Part shown: in pieces, positions 35,660 through 46,836 of the stretch
How positions within the stretch are numbered: position 1 is the stretch's first letter
Layout: the number at the start of each line of letters is the position of its first letter
Source: Paramacrobiotus metropolitanus
Lineage: Eukaryota; Tardigrada; Eutardigrada; Parachela; Macrobiotidae
DNA: 64,000 nt
NCBI RefSeq assembly: GCF_019649055.1
Contig: NW_026570276.1
Span: 434,001 to 498,000, forward strand
Reading direction: 5' to 3'
Program-made: the position numbers and the translations under genes
Notes under the pieces: generated by a model
The model's database searches: none
What the model was told of the DNA's origin: nothing
Seen by the model: only the letters and a program-made list of their open reading frames with translations

Positions 35660-36903
35660 ATTAGGCTTTATGTTTATGCTTTCTCTTGCAATTAATTTAT
35701 TTTGCTAATGTTGCCACAGTCTTAAAGCCATGTCCTGACCTGGGAAGGCATAAATATTCGTGAATAATTGATGCACAATGCGAAATTCTATGACGTGAAC
35801 ATTCAATGTGACTGCATGAAAACGGAACGTTGGGGTAGGTCTCATTTCGAAAGAAAATCTAGGTTTGGTATGGTTGCTCAACCGCACGAGATAGCTGTAA
35901 TGTACGTCATGGTCATGCCCACAGATTCGGTTCGCGAAGCGATCATGCACGGTGAATTCGTCGGTGCTCGGTGTTTCTCGGTCCTCGAAAAGATAGCTTG
36001 CACGGTTATTGGCTTCCTTGCCACCAGATTTTCTTCGAATTTGAAGACCCTAGTTATTCATTTTCTTCGTTGTCGAAGTACGAGAAATGTACCTGAAAAA
36101 ACGTTAATTACCGAAAATTTTGTCCCAGAACCTCTGTCTATCGTGCTGAGTATCTTTTGCAGTACTTGCGTATGTGCAAGCCACCACTTTACGGAAATTG
36201 CCCAAACGTTTTGTATTATGTTTGTTGTGGTTATTGACCGACGGTAGTTCTTTGAGAAGCCAAGGAGGTAACCTCAGTTCGTCAACATTCCCAAAATCCA
36301 ACAAATACTCGTTCCCTTTTAATTCAAAGTGCAGGCAGCTGGGATGCCGGAGTATGAGTAGACTTTTTGTGCACTGTACAGATTGTTACAACCGGGAAGA
36401 AAAACTAATAAGAAAATGCAGTAACCAGGACAGTACGTTCGCCCTTTTTTGCAGGCGCTGCCAGACCAAAGCGTGGCAAAATTACTTAACAAGGAATGGC
36501 TAAAGCTTGGAAAACGGCGTTACTGCAGTGCCAACCTGCCATTCAAAAATGGGTTTCTACCGATTGTGAATTATTGATCGACTTTAATATTAGTTTTATC
36601 GTTACTTCACTTGATTGCCGTTACCGGTTTTATTGTACGTCTCGTTTATCACATAAGCGTTAACTGTGACAAAAGAACATCAAGTTTGTTTCGATGACTA
36701 TTTAGTGATGGATGATTCTGATGAAAAAACCATAAGTATATCACGTTCCGCTGGTACAATCTCAAATAGAAATCGGAATTTATTGGGGTAAACGAACAGT
36801 CCCCGGGTGACCGACACTCGTTGGATACAAATGCAGCGGTCGTAGTTTGTCTACACTCTGCATTTCCGCCTTCGAGACAACCGCGGTGCTGCTGCTGTCT
36901 AGC
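35660..36903. other. Spacer between lipocalin-like genes 1 and 2
   Basis: No gene recognised. It carries the motif TTATCACATAAGCGTTA at 36646-36662. ORFs at 35768-36247 and 36174-36503 show no family features. Confidence 0.45.
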
Positions 36904-38741
36904 ATGCCGGAACAGCTTGAGCATATGAACATGGCGGTTTTAGTTTTCTTCTTCGGTACGTCAGTGTTATCTACTTTTAGATTGCGCTGAATTATCATCG
37001 ATAGTTATGCTTGCAGTGCAAACCATGACCAGCTGGGCACAGCAGCAGACGGAATGTCAACCAACCTGGCCGTGGTTTATTCTTCCACAAGCAGGCGACA
37101 AAAACATTCCACAACAGGCAGATACACTTTGGTTTGAAATAAATTTGCAATAATTAAATATTCATTTTCTTGCAGATTGTGGGCGATTGGTACAAATACC
37201 GACAGTTTGCTAACGCCCTGGAACCGCAGGGTACGATTAATCAAAAGGTTCGCTGGACCAGTGTCGCCCAGACAGTGGATACTCTGACAAACACGCCGGC
37301 GCTTGCCATTAGCTCGCAGTATGCGCAGTACAATATTCCGGAAAATAATACCTGCCGCAACCATTATTGGTCGGGTCTGTACACAGAGGACGGGCGACTG
37401 GTGGGAAATGTGGCCGTGGTAGAGGACAATTACGTCATGCGTAAGACACAGCTTGAACAGAACATCCCCGCATTATGGTGGTACTTCGTGAGTGTTTTTT
37501 TGTTCACAGGAGAGGGAAGCTACGGAGTACTGTATCGCGATTACAACAAACTGGTTGTTGCATATGGATGCTACGGGAGGAACCCCAACGGGACCTGCGC
37601 GAACCCGGTGGTCTTTGCCCAAACGCGAGTTTCACCACTTGACCTGACAGCCAGCGATAAAGCGGCCTTTGATGCCATTATCGATCAGATCTTCGCGCCG
37701 TACTGCGCCAAGGCCATGGATATTCCATTGCAGGTGTACACCGATCAACCGTTCTGCCCATTTCTTGATTTCCCGGACTGCAGCAACAAACTGGTTGGTG
37801 GTCTGCAGCTGATGAATACATCCGTACAGCCGACCGGGAATTTCGCTGGAGCGGGAGCACCGGCGCCGTCCACTTGCCAACTGCCGAATTCTATTTTGGC
37901 CAAAATGTCATATGATCCAACACAGGTATGTTATTAGTACTAGGAACGGCTGTGCAAAGCGTATTAGGAAACAATTATGAAACATTATGAAATAATGCTG
38001 TACATAGCCGGGTTACAACGTTGAGCCTGCACTGGGAGAAACGTTAAAATATCAAAGCTGTAAGCTTCTCAATTTATAGATGGCCGGTATGTGGTACGGA
38101 TACCGCTTCAAATCCGTAGAAAGCAATGTGAGTAACGCGCAGCTGTATTGGCACGTCCTCGGCAAATCATCCTTCCCATTGACAAACGTAACGGCGCAGT
38201 TGATGTGGATGGAATATGTTGTCGTCAACGATATCTGTTTGCATGGTTTTTATCTGGGCGAAATGGGAGTAAACGGGCAGGCGGACGGTCTTTTAGGACC
38301 CGTATCTCAAGCTGGCAATCGAGGTACAGTTTTTGTTCATTGTATTTGTTCGCTCGTAATTTGTTTTCTTTGTGGTCAGTCTTTTTCCAGTTGTCCACGT
38401 TATACTTGGACAGTAAACTGGCTTTGTATTATGGCTGCATCATTCCTGACCCGGCTAGTGCCAACTGTCGAGCGCCATACGTGTATGCCGTCGTCCGACA
38501 AGATCCAACGCAGTTATCCGCTGCAGAAACAAGCAGTTTGGACGCCATCATAACGCCGTTCTTTAGCAAGTACGGCTGCAGTGCAAACGATATTCCACAA
38601 GTCGGACAAATAAGTAATGGGCCACCGTGTGCGTTGCAAGGTTCCGGTGATCAGTGCATACAACTGAATATAAAGGGGTTATCGGAGTCGATTGAGGCCG
38701 GATCGGATACGTCTGCGATTGCTAAGCCGTACTATTATTAG
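36904..38741 (+). CDS. Secreted two-domain lipocalin-like protein 2
   Basis: Six exons: 36904-36955, 37017-37117, 37176-37440, 37510-37925, 38080-38323 and 38380-38741, encoding 479 aa. Exon sizes (52, 101, 265, 416, 244, 362) equal those of gene 1. Here intron 2 has a GC donor (AACAG|GCAGAT), while intron 4 has GT. Intron 3 (69 nt) is a multiple of three with no stop, so an unspliced message would stay in frame and add 23 residues. Domain 1 starts IVGDWYKYRQFANALEP and domain 2 MAGMWYGYRFKSVESNV. The N-terminus has a short signal-like segment (MAVLVFFF). Probably secreted; the ligand is unknown. It forms a tandem pair with gene 1, same orientation, 1.24 kb apart. Confidence 0.82.
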
Positions 38742-38954
38742 GATGCCGTGATACCTGAGTTGTTTACGACTTCTTTTCTGAATAATTTATTTTTTTTAAC
38801 TTTGAATTCGATTTCGTGTAAGGCAGCAGTGCGAAATTCGAAACAAAGTAGAGACAGGATAAACCCTTCACATTTGCACATTATCGCGCTTTAAAAATCA
38901 AGCCAATTGTTTTCGACGTGTTATGTTTGTTACTTTGGAGAACCCTCCTGTTCG

Positions 38955-40496
38955 TTAACATTTGCAAAATCCCACCGATTTCCTTTTTCTTAAATTGTCG
39001 ATTATGGTAATTAAGCAATCTTTGACCGGGTTCCAGAGTTCGCGTGCGCCGTCCCTGTACTGATTAGCAACCACGAAGAAAATCACCTAAAAGCAATGAA
39101 AAATTTTTATTTTTCTTTTAAAATTTAACTATTGGTCACCCTGACACTGACGTCAACTACGGCTCCGATCTGGGTTTTTCATCAATACATCCCAGATTAT
39201 GTTCACATTCACATCCCAGATTGGGTCCCGTTATTCTGTATAAAGTATAACTGCAGTCTGCACATAGAAACGACTCGATTTGATCTGGCAGTATCATCCA
39301 AAACTGTCAGAAAAGTGTACGGAATACTAATTATGTAGACTAAATTTTTACTCTCTTGTAACCGAACAAAGCTCTTGGTGACAAAAAAGGTCAGCCTTAA
39401 ATGTTGCCCACCCGAATATTTTTGCTTTTGTTGGAGTCGTCCATGTGCAAATTGCCTCGCTACAGAATGCCACACAGCTGGTCTGGGAACGCGCGAAAGC
39501 GAAAATTCTCGTGTACGTGCGTAATCTACATGCATACCTTCCTTAATACTGCTTACGTTAGTCTCTTACCGGAGTCCCAATATAACCAAAAAAGTACAGC
39601 ATTCGTATCCATATAAACACCGACAGATGCTGTTCATAGAACATGGTAACAATCGATCCGAGAGTGCCGTGCGGCAGAAAGCACAGGCAGTACCACACTG
39701 TTGCCAACAACAACGTATACGCAACCTGCAGTCGGCGATGGTAGCGCTGGGATACTGCGGGTGGTACGATGGCTACGCTAACACTTCGTTTCCGACGGAA
39801 ACGTCGAAGGAATAATACGGTATACAACATTAAAGTGGCCGCTAAAGGAAAATACAGACATATCGCTATAACCGTTTTAATGACTGGCAGAGCGGAAGAA
39901 AATCTCCGCGCAGCACTACAGATCCGCCAGGCACCGTTTATATCACCATTTTTGCCCGGCAGTAATGTTGGAATGCAGGTTAATACGGGAACACACCAGG
40001 ATAGAACAAAAATGGCAGTTACAACCGGTGCGCGATTGAAATGCCGGGTATAGTATTGCGGAAATGACAAAGCGACAAGGCGATTGACGGCCAGAAGGAG
40101 CGGCGTCCACTGTCCTACTCCGAGAAATACAAAGCTAATGCGGTCGACAGTATTACACCCGTAAAACGATAACCGAAGGATGCTAACTTCCTGTAGCGCA
40201 ATTAGCGGATTAATAACAGCCGTCATGATGAGCTCAATGCAGATTAGCTGAAAAATTAGTATATGACAGCCGGTACGGTAGTGGCGTTTCTTGATAATGA
40301 TGACAACCAGCACGATGGTCAGACACGCTCCGACAACACAAGCGATAATATTCAGCACAAACCAGGGCATCAATGAGCGCGTGTGGGCGTTGTTGTCATA
40401 GTAGAACTGGTGTCCGGTACCGTTTCGATGGTTACGGAGATATGTAGTTCGGTTACGGAGGTTCCCGTGGGAAAAGTTTCTAATAAACTGCATCAT
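38955..40496 (-). CDS. Family A seven-TM receptor, intact
   Basis: Two exons, 40496-39570 (309 codons) and 39086-38955 (43 codons plus stop), 352 aa, phase 0 (CTCCG|GTAAGA ... CTTTTAG|GTG). Closest in the window to the MITE-interrupted gene at 29138: both start with a NRTTYLR-H-RN N-terminus. Motifs: KKRHYRTGCHILIFQL (ICL1), AVINPLIAL (TM2, Asn for Asp), GQWTPLLLAVNRLVALSFPQYY (TM3, NR for DR), WYCLCFLPHGTLG (TM6) and FFGYIGTP|VIFFVVANQYRDGARELW (TM7 and helix 8). A plasma-membrane receptor of unknown ligand. It converges with lipocalin-like gene 2, the two stop codons being about 210 bp apart. Confidence 0.87.
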
Positions 40497-41697
40497 TTTA
40501 AAACGTACTGGAATATCTTCTTTGCAGCGCGAAATTTCTTGTATGCGTACCCTAGGAATACGTCCCAGCGCAGTCCGGGCGATTTCATTTTAAGTTGCCA
40601 GTTTGCGTCCGAATATGAGATCGATTCGGTAGAAAGCTACGTTTACTAACCCGAAAACACAATAAGAATAATTATATTGCAGTCTGAAAACATCCGGTCG
40701 TTATTTCTTTCTACCAGTCTTACACAGTCATAGGTGTACTGTGACTGTGCAATTTATTATCAGCAAGCCAAGCATAAAACATTGCAAACTGAGGAGAGAA
40801 TCATAAACATCTGCAGATTTCAAGGTCAGTGTAATATCACTTATGCGAAAGTTGGACGGGTTAAGGATTTATTTTCGTATTTAGTGTAATGTACGGTACT
40901 AGTAAATCTCTTGGCTCGGTATTGTGTTTGGCGGCTGACTGAGCTCGCTTGCGCTGTTATTTGTGCCTGAAAATGCAGTGTTTTGCCCGCTGCCACCAGT
41001 TTCTCAATGTGATGTCGTGTTGTGCATACATATACAAAATAATTATGTGCTTTATTACGTACAATATGTACATGTCAGTACGTAATACCAGGGCCGTCGC
41101 GAGGGGGAGGGCCAGCGCGCCCCCCCTAGCGGGAAAAAAGTGTTGAATTTCCCATATAAAATTAACAAAATTTGGGACTGGCGTATTTGGCGCCATACTT
41201 TGCCCTCGGGGAAAACAACAGCGCGCCCCCCAACAGTAATGAATGGTAAAGTTGGGTTGATTATGCTTATAAAAGTTATAATACCAAAATTCGTCTGCAT
41301 GAGCCGCTTCAGACTCAGCAAACCCTATATCCAAAAGAAACGAGTGTGCTACATATCGCAGTTAAAGGATGTTGATTTAAAGAGAAGAAAGTAAAAGATA
41401 CTCTTAACCCATGATGATGTGAAGGCGGAGCCAAAATAGTTTTAAAGCTTTACGAGCTGATGTATAACTTATGGTTAAAGCCACTTAAAGCAGTATTCGA
41501 ACATGTAGGATTAACAGCGTTGCTGGTAATTATTAATTCGGCTTGTTTTACCTTGCTTCCACTTTTACATTTACATTTTTTTGGAGTGAATTTGCCTTTG
41601 GGCTTTGATACGCGTTAGTGTTGCATTTTGGAGTTCTCAACCTTTTATGGCCTTAATTATTTTGTTATTTCGCATTTAATTTCTTTATTGCTCTACA
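40497..41697. other. Receptor 5' flank and spacer
   Basis: No coding exon recognised. It contains the likely transposon end at 41086-41240. Confidence 0.45.
41086..41240. mobile_element. Possible DNA-transposon terminal fragment
   Basis: It begins CAGGGCCGTCGCGAGGGGGA, a sequence style typical of DNA-transposon termini in animals, and contains two GCGCGCCCCCC blocks about 120 bp apart. No transposase and no partner inverted repeat could be found, so family and extent are uncertain. Confidence 0.35.
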
Positions 41698-42105
41698 ATG
41701 CCCCGTACTAAGCAGACCGCTCGTAAGTGCACCGGTAGTATAGCTCCCCGCCAGTTTTACACCCTCGCCGCAAGGATGTCCGCTCCCGCCACCGGAGGTG
41801 TGAAGAAGCCCCATCGCTACCGTCCAGGCACCGTCGCCCCCCGTGAAATCCGTCGTTATCAGAAGTCCACGGAACTCCTCACCCGCCAGTCCGTGAATCT
41901 CTCGGAACTTCAAACTTAGTTCAAAGCCGATCTCCTATTCCACTCATCAGCTGTCACGGCTCTGCAGGAAGCCGCGGAAGCATACCTGGTCGGTCTGTTC
42001 GAAGATACCAACCTGTGTGCATCCATGCCAAACGTGTAACCATCATTCCGAAAGACAGGAAGTTAGCACGCCGACTTCGTGGAGAGCGTGAGAGATGGAT
42101 GTGAA
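41698..42105 (+). pseudogene. Histone H3 pseudogene, intronless
   Basis: Starts [10 protein letters not shown] and is clearly H3 through [19 protein letters not shown] and [13 protein letters not shown]. The frame is lost around 41890-41920 (stop TAG at 41917), resumes as [30 protein letters not shown], then needs another shift near 42017 to read [12 protein letters not shown] and RRLRGER at the C-terminus. One residue is missing in the N-terminal tail, and several tail lysines are changed (K14 to I, K27 to M). No introns and multiple shifts fit a decayed replication-type or retroposed copy. No clear poly(A) tail or stem-loop was identified. Confidence 0.9.
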
Positions 42106-43104
42106 ACTTTAGTTGGCTGAAGTTTCACACTGTACAGTAGAAGCTATGATCAGATTGTAGAGGTTGACGTTGTTATGGCAAAACTGTCAAAATCTCGGGG
42201 TTATGTTGTACTTTGTTGAAAAATAGTTTCTTACTATACTTGCTGATCTGTTGCAAATCATTTGTGCCAAATGGCAGTTGTCTAAAGAAGAGAGTAAAAG
42301 TAAAAAAATATCCTTTCCCTTGGCATGAAAGATGGTATTACAGTAGCGCCGCAACCGAAAGCGCTTAGAAACTGCTAATTGCAAAGAGCAAATATGATGC
42401 AAGGACATTGGGAGGCCAGCAGCGCTCTATCCAAGGCAAGGCATTGATATGGTTTACCAGGGAAAGCAAATTTGCAGCACATAACAACCGGGTAAGTGTC
42501 GCAATCGCGTAAGTGCCTGACGGCGTACCGCGACTGATATACTTGGACTTAAGCCAAAACTGCAAAGTAGAAACCTTCAGGAAAACGCGAACGCGGGCCC
42601 ATCCACTACATACACAGAACGTTAGACTTGTGCGAGCGCGGACATTCAAAAACACGGGCTATACCCATTTGTCAAACTATTTGAGCTTTGAAATATTTTG
42701 CACGCTACATCACCATATGTTAACGGCGCCCGCGAGAAGGGCAGATGTCACAAACAATACGGGTAGCTTTTTCTTGAATTAGGTGTTTTGCCATCAGCTA
42801 CATTGCCTACATACTTGTAAACATTACTAGTAATTTGAAATAAAAATTAATAACGGTTTAGTACAGCCTACACCACTCAAACTGAAAGTGGAGCCACTGT
42901 CATGATGTTAATTTAAGGAATAAAATCTATGATAATATTGTGCTGTATCATTTCAATCTCTTGATATGTACATAATACTACATATATGGGAAGCTGGCTG
43001 GCGGATTAATTTAGATCCGACCAGCCAGTGCTTATTAATCTTACTTTAAGCTTTCACTTTTCATATTTCTTGCTCCATTTTGGCACTAGAATACGTAAAA
43101 TTTT
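42106..43104. other. Spacer upstream of LINE, no gene seen
   Basis: No LINE ORF1 could be recognised here, so the LINE is either 5'-truncated or of a type lacking ORF1. Its left boundary is undefined. Confidence 0.4.
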
Positions 43105-44166
43105 TTGCTTGTTCTTCTGATATATGACATTAAACGCTGTGTTGAGCCTTTAACATGCCGTCGGCAAAAAACTCCTATGGAGTTTCACCATCTCAACATC
43201 CAGGGGCTGCCCTATGATAATTATCATAAGCTTGATTTACTGTCAAATTATCTTTGCATTGATGACAATGTTTCGAAGTTTTTCGCTGTCACTGAAACTC
43301 ATCTCCGTCCTTCGGATTCTGATCAGTTGTTTTCCATTCCCGGATACTGTTTATTTCGTAGCGATCGACCTGATATTCATGGTAAAACACGCGGTGGTGG
43401 GATTCTATGCTACGTACCTCAACATATAACGGCTGAGCGTGTCGAGCTGAAGTTTCGTTCTAAGGGATTTGAATGTCTGTGGTTACAACTCACTGTTTCT
43501 CATCGCAAAATTATTATTGGGACCGTGTATCGTCAGCCTGATTCGAATTCTGTCGAAACCAAAGCGTTGTTCAATCATTTGCGGGAGGTACTGTTAAAAT
43601 ATCCGGGCAGCGATCATATGATCATGGGGGATCTGAACATCGATTCCTCCCCTGGTTCCTCAAGCCCCTATGTCAAATTGTACAGTGACTTTGTAGATGA
43701 ATTTTCCTTCGAAGATAAGGTAATCGGACACACTCGGGTAGCACATCGCCTGAGACAATCTGATAATACCTTAATCACTACATCCACTAAGATTGACGTA
43801 ATATTGTGCAGTCCTAAGAATTCATACGTGTCGTGCCAACCGTCAGATGTAAGTTGTTCAGATCATATGCTGTGCAAAACGGTCTCCGCTTTTCAGTGCG
43901 CACAACCGGAGCACAGAGTGATTTATTTTCGTGATTGGAAAACGACTAATTTTCAGTCTTTCAAAAGTCAAGTTTTTGATTTTACAAAGAATTACGTTAA
44001 TTACGTTGATTATCCGGACGTCGATGATGAAGTTTCAAAATTTGTTGGTGGTTTAGCTAAAATAATTAACAGGTGCTATCCGTTACGATCGAAAAGAGCC
44101 TCGAATAGCAGTGCACCTTGGATTAACGGTCGCATTAATGCATTAAACGACCAACGGTCGCATTAA
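43105..44166 (+). pseudogene. LINE endonuclease domain, split from RT by frameshift
   Basis: A 353-aa frame of the exonuclease-endonuclease-phosphatase fold. Motifs: LNIQGL, VTETHL (metal-binding Glu), GGGILCYV, IIIGTVYRQPDSN, MGDLNIDSS, TKIDVILCSP and CSDHMLC (catalytic Asp-His). This enzyme nicks target DNA to prime reverse transcription. The frame ends where a 14-mer direct repeat puts a TAA in frame. The true N-terminus may begin near MEFHHLNIQGL. Confidence 0.82.
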
Positions 44167-44209
44167 ACGTCTGATAAAAAATAAAAATCTCGCATACAAG
44201 CGGAAGAAG

Positions 44210-46030
44210 TTGTCGAAAAGTGCCTCTAAGTATCAAGGCAATTGTCAACAATTTAAGAACTTGAAGCGAGAATTATTTACGGAGATTAAGAACGCTAAGC
44301 GAATGTATTTCGAACAAAATGTACAAAATTCAAAAATAATGTGGCGCGAAATTAACCGTTTGCGAGGAAAGAACAACGAAAATGATAATCTGGACTTCGA
44401 TTTAAATAATTTAAACAAACATTTCGCTACAATGGGGGAGCACGGTAAACGGCACCCCGTGGCTGTCATCCCGAAGGAGGCTGATAGGGCGACATTTGAA
44501 TTTGATCATGTTACTCCAGACGTGGTTGCTGAAATGTTTGGGAAAATCTTAAGTAAGAGAAAATGTGCGGGACCGAATGGTATACCACATAAACTCTTGC
44601 TGGAAATTTCCCCTATACTGGTTGAGCCCATAACCCATCTGATAAACCAGTGTTTCAAAAAAAATGTCTTCCCGTCAATTTTCAAAATGGCGGAAGTAAT
44701 CGCTTTACCAAAAACTGTTCATCCAACAACACCGGATGAATTTCGTCCTATTTCACTTTTGTGTAATTTGTCAAAATTGTTTGAGAAATGCGCCCAACTG
44801 CAGCTGAACAAATTTTTGAAAAAAGAAGGCATTCTTGCGCCTAACCAATCCGGTTTCTGTAACGGCCATTCATATGAAACGTTATTGTTAAAAGTGACGG
44901 AGACATGGAAAAAGGCTGTCGATAGCAAAAAGTGTGTTGCAGTTGTTTTTCTTGATTTGAAAAGAGCTTTTTCGTCAGTGTGCCATTTGACTCTGTTGGA
45001 GACACTCCGTGATATAGGAGTAAAGTCTTCAGCGTTAAAATGGTTTTATTCGTATCTGACCGGCCGCTCGCAACGTGTACGTCATGGCATGGCAGGCGTT
45101 CCGCAAGGGTCTATACTTGGTCCCATTTTATTTACAATATACATTAATGCCCTACTGAAACTGCGGCTACCAAACGTGCATTTAGAAAGCTTTGCTGACG
45201 ACACCATCTGCTATGCTGTTGCTAACACGAAAGCGGACGCAGCAAAAGATCTAACTGAAGCACTACCGGCAGTCTGTGAGTGGCTTAATTCCAACCGGTT
45301 GTTCGTCAACGAGAAAAAATCGAATCTGTTACTAATAAGTTCAGCGCATAATCGCGAAACCAACGTAAGCGTAATGCTGAACGGTCATAAATTACTTCCA
45401 GAAAAGTCAGTGAAACATCTTGGAGTGATACTGGATGAACATCTCAGTTGGGCTGACCATGTTAAAAAGGTCCAAAAGAATGTTCGGTACGGTATATCAC
45501 TGTTAAATCGTGTTAAAGTCGGCCTGCCAACATCCCAACGCATTGTGCTTTTCTATGCCTTTGTTCAGTCGCATCTGAACTACTGCTCTACAGTGTGGAG
45601 CGGGGCATCTGTGCGCTTGCGTGATAAATTGGCCGCGATGCATCGTAACGGTGTCCGAGCGGCTGCAAACTACGCAAAGATACCCACGGAATCGTTCATG
45701 AACCAACATGGGATCTTACCGCTCTTCACGAGATGGAAACAAAGGGAAGCGATATGGTTATACAAGATCAAACATCCGGAAAAATTCCATGTGCCGCAGT
45801 ACATCTCTGAGATGGTGGAATTTGATGACCGTATCAAGCCGTACAACCTTCGGAATAGAAACCGCATCCTGATCAAGGCGGAAGCGAAGAAGAAAGTTGG
45901 CGAGACGACCTTTGCTTGGAAACTTAATAAATTGTGGACATTTTTTGTTGATTCTAATTTTTCTGATCTGTTCGATATTCGTACAATTGGTGCCTTTAAG
46001 CAAGCTTTGAACCGTGTCAATTCTGTTTAA
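44210..46030 (+). pseudogene. LINE reverse transcriptase domain
   Basis: 606 aa. RT motifs: KRKCAGPNGIPHKLL, FRPISLLCNLSKLFEKC, NQSGFCNGHSYETLLL, VVFLDLKRAFSSV (motif A; the usual AFD is AFS), AGVPQGSILGPILFTIYIN and SFADDTIC (catalytic FADD). Thumb and C-terminal region follow. The frame is open from just after the frameshift to the stop, so damage to this copy is slight. Expression would need a start inside this frame or repair of the upstream shift. Confidence 0.85.
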
Positions 46031-46323
46031 GACGTCTTTTCTGTCTATCTGCACTCGTACTTTTCGATTTTGCTTTTTGGCCAGGTTTAAAATCCCAGCT
46101 AGAAAGTCACCCTAGCCGGAAATGGGCTACCTGCTCCACGATGAATAATAATAATAATAATAATAGTACATAGCGAGCTTCGCTCAATAATAACAATCCA
46201 ATGAGGAACTTGTCCCAGGTAAAATGAGAAGGATCTGTGCATAACACACTCATAGCATTGCCACGCATAATCTCTAAGCTAAACGTTGAAACATAAAACA
46301 AGTAGAGCGACTCTCGTCCGTCC

Positions 46324-46836
46324 TCAAAAACAATTTTTTCCCAATTCCTTTAACGAAATAATGCCTGTCTCACACCAAGAGCAAAAAGTCTCGCATGCAA
46401 ACGGGACAAAAAAGCAGCGATCAATAAGCGACTTGTACTCCTCCATCTTCTCTCTGAAAACCAGTTCGGCAGCGACGCCAGCACACGTTGAGGTCGCGTC
46501 GATGTACGAATCCGCTATAGTGTCTATGCAGGTCACGTGCCATACTAAAGGCTGTCGCCGGTACCACTTCCTGCGCGTGGCTCCATCCGGGCGCTTTCCA
46601 TTTTCGCGCAAAAAGCCGATAGGCGCCGGATATGACTCAATGCCCGCATTGCATAATGCTCGAATCATGATTTCGTTTATGCCGTTATGGCGTTCCCTTC
46701 TCTCAGTACACTTTTTACAGGCTGGCCCATGGTATCCGTTTTCCGCATCTTCTTCACCACATCTCGCAAATGAATGCCGCTCCACGATCTTTGCGTCAAG
46801 CCACAGGCCCACAGAAATACGCAAAAGTCTGGTCAT
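46324..46836 (-). pseudogene. Retroelement-associated conserved domain fragment
   Basis: A 170-aa minus-strand frame with RHNGINEIMIRALCNAGI, ENGKRPDGATRRKW, LVWHVTCIDTIADSYI and a later FFVPFACET...LKELGK. This pattern (H-N..., DGxRPDG-type, VWDxTCxDT-type, PVAxET) resembles a domain I recall from animal proteins annotated next to reverse transcriptases. The VWDxTC Asp is His here. It sits tail to tail with the LINE but on the opposite strand, so it belongs to another element. Function is not established; the fragment lacks obvious partners. Confidence 0.5.

Larger units (their letters stand above)
43105..46167 (+). mobile_element. Non-LTR retrotransposon (LINE), one frameshift
   Basis: An ORF2-type element: an apurinic-endonuclease-like domain (43105-44166), then a reverse transcriptase frame (44210-46030), followed by about 110 bp of 3' UTR and an (AAT)n tail at about 46142-46167. 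The C-terminal part (PYNLRNRNR...FAWKLNKLW...FKQALN) resembles Jockey/CR1-type ends. The two frames are split by a 28-bp local insertion (see findings). No ORF1 is visible. Confidence 0.88.

Noticed and set aside
35768-36503. Overlapping ORFs between lipocalin-like genes 1 and 2
   Set aside because: No homology, no splice support, ordinary base composition.
37176-37937. Single continuous ORF through exons 3-4 of lipocalin-like gene 2 as a separate gene
   Set aside because: The paralogues show an intron at the same place, and the exon lengths then match exactly.
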